DNA of 64,000 nt from AC-37 sp036386455 (lineage in GTDB: Bacteria; Actinomycetota; Thermoleophilia; Solirubrobacterales; Thermoleophilaceae): assembly GCA_036386455.1 (NCBI GenBank), contig DASVVS010000037.1, positions 1-64,000 on the forward strand, written 5' to 3'. Below, in pieces: positions 16,337-23,665 of the stretch. Every line of letters begins with the position of its first letter. The stretch's first letter is position 1. A program made the translations under genes and the position numbers. The notes beneath the pieces were generated by a model that saw nothing but the letters and a program-made list of their open reading frames with translations, did no database searches and was not told the DNA's origin.

Positions 16337-17326
16337 TCACGCGCGCATCATCGCGTTCCCGCGGACGCCTCGCATGTGCGCGTCGACCGCCTCGGCCAGC
16401 CGCCGCGATCCCGCGGCCGGGTCGATGCCGAGCCAGAACAGCGGCACATCGCGCACCAGCGCGGCGCAGACGTCGAGCTGGTTGCGCAGCCGCTCCGGCG
16501 TGCGCACGCCGAGCACGAACGTGCTGGCCAGCAGCATCCGCGGGTCCGGTCGCTCGACCGGCTCGATCGCCGGGCCGCTCGCGCTGCCCGCGCGCAGGAA
16601 GTAGACAGCGCCGAGCGGGGCGGCCTCGGCGCGCTCGAGCGCGAGGTAGGTCTTGCCACTGTGGCCGAGCTCGGCGCCCAGGCCGTCCCACGTCGCGGCG
16701 GGGATGGCCTCGCGCTCGGACGGGCGGACGCTGGCGATCGCGGCGCCGGGGTGCGCGACCAAGCCGCCCCCGCCGCGCTCGAGCGCGAGCACGTCGTCGG
16801 TGAGGAAGCGCGCGCCGCGCGCTACGAGCTGGATCGCGAGCGAGGTCTTGCCGGCGCCGGTCGGGCCGACGAACGCGAACGCCCGCCCGCCGACCGCCAC
16901 CGCGCTCGCGTGGAACGCCTCGAGCCCGCGCAGCACCGCGGCCCACGGCAGGATCCGGCCGACCAGGAAGCGCTGCCAGTTCCAGGGCTCCACGTCGGGC
17001 GGCGAGCACAGGATCCGGTCTCCGCTCGGCGACAGCCGCGCGAGCCCGAAGTGCTCGGCGTAGAGGCGGAAGCCGGCCGTCGGGTGGGCGTCGATCGCCC
17101 GCTCGGGCTCGGCCGAGCCGAAGCGCTCCTCCAGCATCCGCTCGACCCCCGTCTCCGGCCAGCCGGCGTCGATCTCCTCGGGCGCCACCAGGTCCGCGCG
17201 GGTGCGCCGCTCGCCCGGCGCTCCGGTCAGCTCGGGCAGTCCGGGGGCCTCGAAGGACAGGTCGATGTCCAGGCCGAACGCGCGCCCCCACCAGCGCGGC
17301 GGCGGCGGCTCAGCCCGAGCTGTCAC
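16337..17326 (-). CDS. HPr kinase-like lasso peptide kinase
   Basis: The protein has 329 aa from GTG 17326, which overlaps the end of the B1 gene by 17 nt. The C-terminal half is a P-loop domain with Walker A FVGPTGAGKTSLA (residues ~165-177) and the HPrK-like LTDDVLALE. The N-terminal half has WWGRAFGLDIDLSFEAPGLPEL and FRLYAEHFGLARL, as in kinases of lasso clusters. Such enzymes phosphorylate the C-terminal Ser of the precursor in paeninodin-type systems. The precursor here ends in Ser43, which fits. No HPr protein or PTS gene is nearby, so a classical catabolite-control role is unlikely. Confidence 0.85.
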   Translation of the reverse strand: MTARAEPPPPRWWGRAFGLDIDLSFEAPGLPELTGAPGERRTRADLVAPEEIDAGWPETGVERMLEERFGSAEPERAIDAHPTAGFRLYAEHFGLARLSPSGDRILCSPPDVEPWNWQRFLVGRILPWAAVLRGLEAFHASAVAVGGRAFAFVGPTGAGKTSLAIQLVARGARFLTDDVLALERGGGGLVAHPGAAIASVRPSEREAIPAATWDGLGAELGHSGKTYLALERAEAAPLGAVYFLRAGSASGPAIEPVERPDPRMLLASTFVLGVRTPERLRNQLDVCAALVRDVPLFWLGIDPAAGSRRLAEAVDAHMRGVRGNAMMRA

Positions 17327-17624
17327 CGGACTGCTCGATGAGCCCGCGCTCGGCCAGGGCGCGGCACAGCTCCAGCAGGTCGGGCTCGATCACCTCGCGC
17401 GGCTGCTCGAACCTCTCCATGAGCTCCTCCACCGCGGCCTCGACGGTGTCGCTCTCGCCCACGACGGTGAGCATCACGGCCGCCGTGCCGTTGAGGCCGT
17501 GGTACATGCCGCTGTCGAGGTTGAGCACCACCGTCTCGTCGCCGAAGTCGCGGTACACGACGTGGTCGGGCACGCGCAGCCGCGACTCGAGCATCTCCCT
17601 GTCGTTGAGTTCCGAGGCTTCCAT
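17310..17624 (-). CDS. PqqD-like leader-binding protein (lasso B1, RRE)
   Basis: This 104-aa protein has the PqqD/RRE fold: VPDHVVYRDFGDETVVLNLDSGMYHGLNGTAAVML, then the winged helix VEAAVEELMERFEQPREVIEPDLLELCRALAERGLI. In lasso systems the discrete B1 protein binds the Tyr-Pro part of the leader. The YxxPxV motif of the 13829-13960 precursor, and of the divergent protein at 19238, is the expected ligand. The start ATG 17624 shares its first base with the stop of the ABC permease. A PQQ role is rejected because no other pqq gene is present. Confidence 0.9.
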   Translation of the reverse strand: MEASELNDREMLESRLRVPDHVVYRDFGDETVVLNLDSGMYHGLNGTAAVMLTVVGESDTVEAAVEELMERFEQPREVIEPDLLELCRALAERGLIEQSGDSSG

Positions 17625-18436
17625 CAGTACTCGATGATCGTTCCCTTTCGGCGGCTACGCGCCAAGGCCCCCCTCAGGGTCAAGATCGACAAAGGAAGCA
17701 GAACCACCGTGAATCCGACCAGCTTCGCCACGGCCGCGCCGGCCGGCTCCGCGAGCGGCGTTCCGACGAGCACGTTCCGCAGGAGGTCCACGGCCGGCGT
17801 GAACGGCTGGACGTCCGAGGCCCATTCGATCCAGTCGGGCAGCAGCGCGACCGGGAAGTAGACGCCCGCCAGCAGCGTGACGCCGGTCATCACGAACGTC
17901 GCGCCGGCGTTGGTCCCCTTGAAGAGCACGACGGCCGCCGTGAGCAGCAGCCCGAACGGCGCGAACGCGACGGCGCCGAGCAGGCCGACCGGCAGGGCCA
18001 GGACGGCGGTGGACCAGCGCACGTTGAGGCTGAAGACCAGGCCCGCGTAGGCGAGGGTGAGGAGCGCCATCGCGAAGGCGAGCAGGAGCGGGAAGAGCAG
18101 CAGCGAGGCGATCGACCGGACCGGGCCGAACGGCGAGAGCACCATCCGCTCGAAGGTTCCCGCCTGGAGCTCGGCCCTCAGCGTGGCGACGGGCGTGATC
18201 AGCGTCGAGGTGAGCACGGTGAAGATCACGATCCCGACGACCACGAAGGCGTAGTAGTCGTCGGCCGAGCCGAAGCGCGGCGAGGAGACGAGCCGCGAGA
18301 CGTAGTAGAAGAGCGTGACGCTCACGGCCGTCGTGAAGAACGTCGTGAAGAAGCGCGTGCGGTAGCTCGCGAAGATCAGCAGGTCGCGCTTGCAGATCGC
18401 GCCCGCGGCGCTCGCCAGTGCCGCCGCGTGCCTCAT
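17624..18436 (-). CDS. ABC-2-type transporter permease of the lasso cluster
   Basis: The protein has 270 aa from ATG 18436, overlapping the ATPase stop by ATGA. It has about six membrane segments: FFTTFFTTAVSVTLFYYV, YYAFVVVGIVIFTVLTSTLI, SIASLLLFPLLLAFAMALLTLAYAGLVF, AVLALPVGLLGAVAFAPFGLLLTAAVV, FVMTGVTLLAGVYFPVALL and a C-terminal helix. The layout is that of ABC2_membrane export permeases. Most lasso clusters export with a single fused ABC protein; a split ATPase plus ABC-2 permease is less usual. The likely cargo is the mature lasso peptide. Confidence 0.85.
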   Translation of the reverse strand: MRHAAALASAAGAICKRDLLIFASYRTRFFTTFFTTAVSVTLFYYVSRLVSSPRFGSADDYYAFVVVGIVIFTVLTSTLITPVATLRAELQAGTFERMVLSPFGPVRSIASLLLFPLLLAFAMALLTLAYAGLVFSLNVRWSTAVLALPVGLLGAVAFAPFGLLLTAAVVLFKGTNAGATFVMTGVTLLAGVYFPVALLPDWIEWASDVQPFTPAVDLLRNVLVGTPLAEPAGAAVAKLVGFTVVLLPLSILTLRGALARSRRKGTIIEY

Positions 18437-19146
18437 GTCGCCTCCAGCCGCCCGTTCACCAGCACGTGGGCCGAGTCGATCCCGGGGATCTGCTCCCAGT
18501 GGGCCGGCAGGCAGGCGATCGCCGCCCCGCCGGCGGCCTTGAGCGACTCGATGGCCGCGCCGAGCAGCGCGATCCCCTCGTCGTCGAGGCTCGTGGTCGG
18601 CTCGTCGAGGAAGACCACCCTCGGCCCGTGCAGGAACCCGAGTGCCAGACGCAGGCGCTGGCGCTGGCCCATGGACATGCGGTCCACGCGCCGGCCGAGC
18701 AGCTCCTCGAGCGCGAAGTGGCTCGTCACGCGCTCGGTCGCCTCCCGGCGCTCCGCGCGCGGGATCAGGGCGAGCCGCGCCCACAGATCCAGGTGATGGC
18801 GCACCGAGAGTCGCGCGTAGAGCCCGCTGTTGCCCGCAGAGACGAACCCGGCATTGCGCTGGAACTCCGTGCGATCGCGCTCGGGGTCGAGACCCGCGAG
18901 CCTGACGCTGCCCTCCTCGGGCGCGATGAGGCCGACCCCGATGCGCAGCAGCGTGGTCTTGCCGGTGCCGTTGCGGCCGACGATCGCGATGGCGCTGCCG
19001 GCCGCCAGCGTCAGATCCACGCCCTCGAGCACGACCGGAACGCCCGGCCAGCGCTTCACGATCCCGCTGAGAACGAGCGGAGGCGGCGGCGCCCCCGCGC
19101 CGCTGCTCGATGTCTCCGAATCCGAAGTCACAGCGGCGCTCGCCAT
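18433..19146 (-). CDS. ABC transporter ATP-binding protein of the lasso cluster
   Basis: The protein has 237 aa from ATG 19146 and is the first gene of the lasso operon. Walker A is VGRNGTGKTTLL, the Q-loop region is RNAGFVSAGNSGLYARLSV, the signature is MSMGQRQRLRLA (a variant of LSGGQ), and Walker B is RVVFLDEPTTSLD. The H-loop is weak: CLPAHW occurs where a switch His is expected. It pairs with the permease encoded immediately downstream. Ninety-one bases separate it from the divergent LPFTG protein gene, so both may be controlled from that gap. Confidence 0.88.
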   Translation of the reverse strand: MASAAVTSDSETSSSGAGAPPPPLVLSGIVKRWPGVPVVLEGVDLTLAAGSAIAIVGRNGTGKTTLLRIGVGLIAPEEGSVRLAGLDPERDRTEFQRNAGFVSAGNSGLYARLSVRHHLDLWARLALIPRAERREATERVTSHFALEELLGRRVDRMSMGQRQRLRLALGFLHGPRVVFLDEPTTSLDDEGIALLGAAIESLKAAGGAAIACLPAHWEQIPGIDSAHVLVNGRLEAT

Positions 19147-19237
19147 CCAGCCGCTTATTGGAACACACCCCGGGGGATACGCGCCACCAGCGCGGATTGC
19201 CGCATCGCGGGTGATATCCAGCTTTAATGGTGTAGAG

Positions 19238-19756
19238 ATGCACGGATTGCATGGGCGCTACGCGCGACCCGAGGTCGCCGACTACGGGGGGCTGACGAAG
19301 ATCACGGCGGCAGGAGCACTGCTGCTCGGCGCCGCCGAGGTCGACGACCTGAGCTTCAGCGCGCCGGGGCAGCCCGGCGGCGGCGGCACGCAGCCCGACC
19401 TGACTACGCCCGGCAACCGCGGCGATGGCGGCGATCCCGGCGGCGACGGGCCGGGCTTCAGTCCCGGCGGCACGCTGGTCGACGGCGCCGAGGTGCAGGG
19501 CGAGGCCGGCGCCGCCGAGGGCGGCGGCACGGGTGACGGCGGCGCGGGCGGCGGCTCGGGTGGCGGCTCCGGCGGCGGGTCCTCGGGCGGCGGCGCCTCG
19601 GGCGGCGGCGCATCCGGCGGCGGCTCGGGCGGCGGCGGTGGCGGCGAGCTGCCGTTCACGGGCCTCGCCGCGGGCGCGGTCGCGGCGGCCGGCGCGGCGC
19701 TCACCGGCGCGGGGACCGCGCTGCGGCGGGCGGCGCGGAGACGCACCAGGCGCTAG
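19238..19756 (+). CDS. Lasso-leader-like N-terminus joined to Gly-rich linker and LPFTG sorting signal
   Basis: The protein has 172 aa from ATG 19238. Residues 8-24 read YxxPxVxDYGxLxxxTA with exactly the spacing of the lasso precursor leader (Tyr8, Pro11, Val13, Asp15, Tyr16, Gly17, Leu19, Thr23, Ala24). A short segment follows with Gly26 and Glu34 nine positions apart, then an acidic patch. Residues ~43-135 are Gly/Ser/Ala-rich linker. LPFTG (138-142), a ~20-residue hydrophobic helix and an Arg-rich tail form a sortase-type sorting signal. There is no Sec signal peptide, which is odd for a sortase substrate. Divergence from the lasso operon suggests a functional tie, but the role is unknown. 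The leader match is seen; modification or export by the lasso machinery is inference. Confidence 0.8.
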   Translation: MHGLHGRYARPEVADYGGLTKITAAGALLLGAAEVDDLSFSAPGQPGGGGTQPDLTTPGNRGDGGDPGGDGPGFSPGGTLVDGAEVQGEAGAAEGGGTGDGGAGGGSGGGSGGGSSGGGASGGGASGGGSGGGGGGELPFTGLAAGAVAAAGAALTGAGTALRRAARRRTRR

Positions 19757-19783
19757 CGCTCCGGCGCGCCTTAAGCTCGCCGC

Positions 19784-21301
19784 ATGCCCGACCAGTCGGC
19801 GCCCGCCCCGGATCGAGCGGCGATCGAGGAGCGCATCGCCCTCGGCGACCGCAGCCTCCGCGAGCACACGGCGCGCGGCACGATCATCAACGCGGCGTTC
19901 AGCGTCGGACTCGCCGGCCTCGGGCTGCTCCGGCAGCTCATCATCGCGGCGCTCCTGACCGCGTCGGAGTTCGGCCTCTGGGGCGTCATCTTCTTCTCAG
20001 CCACGGCGCTGATCTTCCTGCTCGACGTCGGGCTGAGCGACAAGTTCGTGCAGCAGGCCGAGCGCGACCAGGAGGCCGCGTTCCAGAAGGCGTTCACGAT
20101 CAACCTCGTCTGGCGGCTGGGGTTCTTCCTGATTTCCCTCGCGACCCTGCCGCTCTTCGCCGAGCTGTACGGCCGGCCCGAGATCGTCGTCCCCGGCATG
20201 GTCCTGTCGCTCGCGGTGATCGGGTCCGCGCTTCAGTCGCCGCTATGGATCTTCTATCGCGAGATGCGGTTCGCGCGCCAGCGCGCGCTGCACTCGATCG
20301 ATCCGGTCGTGGGGCTCGTGGTAACGGCGATCCTGGGCGCCGCCGGCGCGGGCTACTGGAGTCTGATCATCGGGGGCGTGGTGGGTATCTGGGCCTCCGG
20401 CATCGTCGCGCTCGTCGCTTGCCCGTACCCGCTGCGCTGGCGGTTCGAGCGGCGGCTGTTCGGCGAGTACTTCTCGTTCTCGTGGCCGATCGTGCTCGCG
20501 TCGGCGAGCGGGGTGGCGATGGTCCAGCTGGCGATCATCGTCGGAGAGGACACGGTCGGGCTCGCCGGCATCGGGGCGATCGGCCTCGCGGCGCAGGTCG
20601 GGCGCTTCGCCGAGCGCGTGGACCAGATCGTGACCCAGACCGTGTACCCGGCGATCTGCGCGGTGCGTGACAGGACCGACCTCCTGTTCGAGGCGTTCGT
20701 GAAGTCGAACCGGCTGGCACTGATGTGGGGCATGCCGTTCGGCCTCGCGCTCGTCCTGTTCGCGCCCGACCTGGTGGAGTACGTGTTCGGGGCGAAGTGG
20801 GACATCGCGGTGGGCCTGCTCCAGCTCTTCGGCGCGATGGCGGCGCTGTCGCAGATCGCCTTCAACTGGATGGCGTTCTTCCTCGCGACCGGCAACACGA
20901 AGCCGCTCGCGGTGAACCTCGGGCTGCAGCTCGTCACGTTCGCGGCCGTTGCAGTGCCGCTGATGTTCAGCGACGGCCTGACGGGCTATGGGATCGGGAT
21001 GGCGTGCGTGCTGATCGTGGACCTGTGCGTGCGCGCGTACTTCCTGACGCGGCTCTTCTCGGGCTTCCAGATGCTGCGCCACACCGTCCGCGCGATCGCC
21101 CCGAGCGTTCCGGCGGTGGCCGCGGTGCTGGCGATGCGGCTCGTCGAGGGCGGGGGAGAGCGCACGCTCGGGCTGGCCGTCGCGGAGCTCGTGCTGTACG
21201 CCGCGGTCACCGTCGTGGCGACCTGGCTGACCGAGCGTGCGCTGATCCGCGAGGTGCTCGGCTACCTGCGCGGACGGGCCAAGACGCCGCAGCCCGCTTG
21301 A
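19784..21301 (+). CDS. Wzx-type polysaccharide flippase (lipopolysaccharide biosynthesis family)
   Basis: This 505-aa polytopic protein of the MOP superfamily flips lipid-linked glycan units across the membrane. A charged N-terminal segment of ~40 residues precedes about 12-14 membrane helices (for example FSVGLAGLGLLRQLIIAALL, FGLWGVIFFSATALIFLLDV, YWSLIIGGVVGIWASGIVALV). The conserved SEFGLWGVIFF and WPIVLAS..AMVQLAIIVGEDTVG are typical of this family. ATG 19784 sits 6 nt after TAAGCT, so the message is probably leaderless. It is the first gene of the polysaccharide locus, which also encodes a Wzy-like ligase and a Wzz-like protein. Confidence 0.85.
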   Translation: MPDQSAPAPDRAAIEERIALGDRSLREHTARGTIINAAFSVGLAGLGLLRQLIIAALLTASEFGLWGVIFFSATALIFLLDVGLSDKFVQQAERDQEAAFQKAFTINLVWRLGFFLISLATLPLFAELYGRPEIVVPGMVLSLAVIGSALQSPLWIFYREMRFARQRALHSIDPVVGLVVTAILGAAGAGYWSLIIGGVVGIWASGIVALVACPYPLRWRFERRLFGEYFSFSWPIVLASASGVAMVQLAIIVGEDTVGLAGIGAIGLAAQVGRFAERVDQIVTQTVYPAICAVRDRTDLLFEAFVKSNRLALMWGMPFGLALVLFAPDLVEYVFGAKWDIAVGLLQLFGAMAALSQIAFNWMAFFLATGNTKPLAVNLGLQLVTFAAVAVPLMFSDGLTGYGIGMACVLIVDLCVRAYFLTRLFSGFQMLRHTVRAIAPSVPAVAAVLAMRLVEGGGERTLGLAVAELVLYAAVTVVATWLTERALIREVLGYLRGRAKTPQPA

Positions 21302-21309
21302 CGCGTATG

Positions 21310-21315
21310 TAGGAT
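21310..21315 (+). promoter_or_regulatory. Putative -10 box, leaderless start of the 21324 gene
   Basis: TAGGAT fits TANNNT and is followed by 8 nt and GTG 21324, with no Shine-Dalgarno sequence. It begins 9 nt after the flippase stop. Confidence 0.45.
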
Positions 21316-21323
21316 CGCGCGCC

Positions 21324-22058
21324 GTGTCATCTCCAACAGAGAACAAGGACCTCGCGGCCGAGGTCGAGCGCTATCCCTGGTACCACACGCTCGAGCTCGG
21401 GGACGGCGTGGTCACGAAGGGGATGTTCGACCACCGTCCGGTGCTCGACCGCTACCCGCTGCCCGACGACCTGAGCGGCAAGCGCTGCCTCGACGTGGCC
21501 ACGATGGACGGCTACTGGGCGTTCGAGATGGAGCGCCGCGGGGCGGAGTCGGTCACCGCGATCGACATCGACAGCCCCGAGGACCTCGACTGGCCCGCGT
21601 CGCTGCGCGCCGACCACGACAAGCAGATGGACGAGACCAAGGCGACCCGGTTCGCGCTCGCGAAGGAGGCGCTCGGCTCGAAGGTGGAGCGCGTGATCCT
21701 GTCGGCGTACGACCTCTCGCCCGAGCGGCTCGGCACCTTCGACTTCGTCTTCTGCGGCGACCTGCTCCTCCACCTCAAGGACCCGATCACGCCCGTGGAG
21801 AACATCAGGAGCGTCTGCACGGAGAGCGCCGTGATCGTGAACGTGATCAAGAAGTTCCGCTTCCGCGAGGATCATCCGATGGCGGATCTCGACGGGATCG
21901 ACACGTTCACCTGGTGGACGACGAACCTCACCGGGCTCGTCCGGATCGTGCGGGCGGCGGGCTTCGCGCGGGTGGAGCCGTCGGAGACCTTCGAGCTGCC
22001 CTACAGGGGCGGCGGCGACTGGCGCGGCCTGCGCGGCGCCGTCCGCGCTTACGTCTAG
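21324..22058 (+). CDS. SAM-dependent methyltransferase (CmoB/DUF1698-like)
   Basis: The protein has 244 aa from GTG 21324. The N-terminal WYHTLELGDGVVTKGMFDHR resembles the substrate-side segment of CmoB/DUF1698-type proteins. The SAM-binding motif I is RCLDVATMDGYWAFEMERRGA and motif II is VTAIDID. FDFVFCGDLLLHLKDP is the post-II region. The canonical GxGxG is relaxed to VATMDGY, as in the DUF1698 group. In this setting it probably methylates a sugar or lipid-linked intermediate rather than tRNA, but the substrate cannot be read from sequence. Confidence 0.75.
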   Translation: MSSPTENKDLAAEVERYPWYHTLELGDGVVTKGMFDHRPVLDRYPLPDDLSGKRCLDVATMDGYWAFEMERRGAESVTAIDIDSPEDLDWPASLRADHDKQMDETKATRFALAKEALGSKVERVILSAYDLSPERLGTFDFVFCGDLLLHLKDPITPVENIRSVCTESAVIVNVIKKFRFREDHPMADLDGIDTFTWWTTNLTGLVRIVRAAGFARVEPSETFELPYRGGGDWRGLRGAVRAYV

Positions 22059-22091
22059 CCGCTCGGCCATCAACGGCAGCGCTCAGAGCAC

Positions 22092-22192
22092 GGCCCCGGC
22101 GGGCGTGGTCACTTCCGTCCCCTATGAGGACGCAATCGACCCCGGTCAGCTCGGAGGCGGCTTGCGCTTGGCTTCAGGAGCCCGCCGGGGCC
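22092..22192. repeat. 13-bp perfect inverted repeat, arms 75 nt apart
   Basis: The arms are GGCCCCGGCGGGC at 22092-22104 and its exact reverse complement at 22180-22192. They flank the ends of two convergent genes; the right arm lies in the last codons of the LuxR-family gene. The spacing is long for a terminator, but the stem could help separate the two transcripts. Confidence 0.4.
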
Positions 22193-23076
22193 GGCGGCTC
22201 GAACTGCTGGCGGCTCACCACGCCGTGCTGGCGCGCGGCCTGGCGGGCGAGGTAGATGCGCGTGGCCGCCACGCGGCGGTCGAGGTGCCCGGTCGAGCCG
22301 GCCGGCAGCCCGAGCTTCTGGAAGAGCCGCCCCACCTGCTTCTCGACCGCCTTCTCGCTCTTCCACAGGCGGCGGCCGATCTCCCGGTTGCGCAGCCCGG
22401 ACGCCACCAGCTCCATCACGTCGCGCTCGGACTGCGTCAGCTCGAGGTCCTCCTCCTCGTGCGGGTCCGAGCTGAGCTGCCGCAGCAGAGCCGCGTCGAA
22501 CGTCGAGCGGCCGCGCAGGACGGTGCGGATCATGTCCACGAAGTCGCGCGCGTCGAGGCGCTCGGCGTGGAAGGCGAGCGCGAAGCGGTCGGCGCTCTGG
22601 CCCACGAGCCGCTTGAGCCCGGCCTCGTCGGCCCGGCGCGCCAGCAGGCAGAGGCCCGTGCGCGGAAACTGCTCGCGTAGCTCACGGAGCGACTCGAGCG
22701 CGGACTCGTCGAGGTGGCCGCCGGCCCACGCGACCACCTCCGCGCCGCTCGACATGAAGCGGCGGGCACGGCTCGCCGAGCCGACGTAGATCGCGTCGAT
22801 GTCCTGCGCGCGGTCGAGCAGCAGGGCGGCGCCGCGGACCAGCAGCGGCTCGTCCCCGGCCACGAGTACGACCGGGCGGCGCGGGCCCTCGCCCGCCGCT
22901 ACCGCGTCCCCGCGCCGCGCCTCGGCGTCGAGCAGGAGCAGGCTCAGCTCGAGCGCGTCACGGGGCGGAATGCGGGGCAGGTCGGCCGCCGCCAGGAGCG
23001 CCAGCCGGGCGTGCCGCTGCTCGATCGCCCAGCGCAGCCGCTCGTGGGAAGGAGATCCGTGACGGGACACGAACAT
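22174..23076 (-). CDS. LuxR-family transcriptional regulator
   Basis: The protein has 300 aa from ATG 23076. The C-terminal LuxR/FixJ-type HTH is clear (residues ~210-280): LTQSERDVMELVASGLRNREIGRRLWKSEKAVEKQVGRLFQKLG. Residues ~65-185 look like a degenerate receiver domain (PVVLVAGDEPLLVRGAALLL, VVAWAGGHLDE, TGLCLLARRAD) without a clear phospho-accepting Asp. Phosphorylation-independent control is therefore likely. The N-terminal ~60 residues are helical. A perfect CGAAC-N4-GTTCG palindrome covers the start codon, suggesting LexA control. The targets are unknown, though the position within the polysaccharide locus makes its genes candidates. Confidence 0.82.
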   Translation of the reverse strand: MFVSRHGSPSHERLRWAIEQRHARLALLAAADLPRIPPRDALELSLLLLDAEARRGDAVAAGEGPRRPVVLVAGDEPLLVRGAALLLDRAQDIDAIYVGSASRARRFMSSGAEVVAWAGGHLDESALESLRELREQFPRTGLCLLARRADEAGLKRLVGQSADRFALAFHAERLDARDFVDMIRTVLRGRSTFDAALLRQLSSDPHEEEDLELTQSERDVMELVASGLRNREIGRRLWKSEKAVEKQVGRLFQKLGLPAGSTGHLDRRVAATRIYLARQAARQHGVVSRQQFEPPAPAGS

Positions 23077-23083
23077 ATGTTCG
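23070..23083. promoter_or_regulatory. LexA-type SOS box over the start codon of the LuxR-family gene
   Basis: CGAACATATGTTCG is a perfect 14-bp palindrome and matches the Gram-positive/actinobacterial LexA operator CGAAC-N4-GTTCG. It includes the ATG (complement at 23074-23076) of the regulator. LexA bound here would block transcription of that gene. The sequence is seen; binding is inferred. Confidence 0.55.
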
Positions 23084-23101
23084 CATACTTCGGTCCCGCG
23101 G

Positions 23102-23665
23102 TCACCCCCCGCAATAGATCTTTACGTGCCCGTCCGCGTCATCGGGCGCGACGACGCTCGCCTCGACCGCGAGCCAGCGCCAGACGGCCGCGCGCGGGTC
23201 GTCGCCGGGGACCACGAGGGTGGTGGGCGGCGCGATCGCGGCCTCCCAGAAGCGCAGCCGCAGACGGCGCTCGGCGAGGGCCTCGCGGCGAGGCGGCTCG
23301 ACCGGGGTGAAGACGAGAGGCGGCGTGGCGCGTCCTGCCGCCGCTCGCGCGGCCGCCGCGGCGTCCTGCGGCGAGAAGGCGTGCACGGCGTCGTAGCCGC
23401 CGCGCGCGAGCTCGCGCACGAGCGCCGGCAGGTGCGTGACCGGTCCGTCGAAGCCGCGCGAGCGCAGCGGGCCCTCGGGCAGGCGGCCCAGGTGCACGAC
23501 CTCGATGCCGTCCTCGTCGCTCCGGCGCGTGGGCCCCGGGCGCGAGCCGATCACGCGCGGCTCGTGGCCGGCGGCGCGCAGCGCCCGTGCAAGCTCCCGC
23601 ACGTGCGGTTCCGCGGCGCCGCCATACGGCGTGCCGTAACTGTGGTGGACGAGCGCGACCCTCAC
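23102..23665 (-). CDS. GT4-type glycosyltransferase, N-terminal domain only
   Basis: The protein has 187 aa from GTG 23665, overlapping the upstream GT2 stop by GTGA. It begins with RVALVHHSYGTPYGGAAEPHVRELARALRAAGHE, the acceptor-binding Rossmann domain of GT-B family 4 enzymes. It ends at HVKIYCGG without the donor-binding domain and its E-x7-E motif, about half the usual ~370 aa. No continuation is visible in the other frames downstream, since the next gene is the LuxR regulator. It is either a remnant or a stand-alone acceptor domain working with a partner. Confidence 0.75.
   Translation of the reverse strand: MRVALVHHSYGTPYGGAAEPHVRELARALRAAGHEPRVIGSRPGPTRRSDEDGIEVVHLGRLPEGPLRSRGFDGPVTHLPALVRELARGGYDAVHAFSPQDAAAAARAAAGRATPPLVFTPVEPPRREALAERRLRLRFWEAAIAPPTTLVVPGDDPRAAVWRWLAVEASVVAPDDADGHVKIYCGG

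Noticed and set aside
16337..17326. True HPr kinase/phosphorylase for catabolite control
   Set aside because: The gene overlaps lasso B1, no HPr or PTS component is nearby, and the N-terminal half resembles lasso kinases.
17310..17624. PQQ cofactor biosynthesis gene pqqD
   Set aside because: No other pqq gene is present, and the neighbours are lasso B2, cyclase and kinase.
19500..19660. GGC-rich tandem units resembling a DNA repeat array or CRISPR
   Set aside because: They encode the Gly/Ser linker of the LPFTG protein, with no spacers or palindromic repeats.
22105..22680. Plus-strand 191-aa ORF opposite the LuxR-family gene
   Set aside because: It is an antisense shadow of the HTH-coding region with no recognisable domain or ribosome-binding site.
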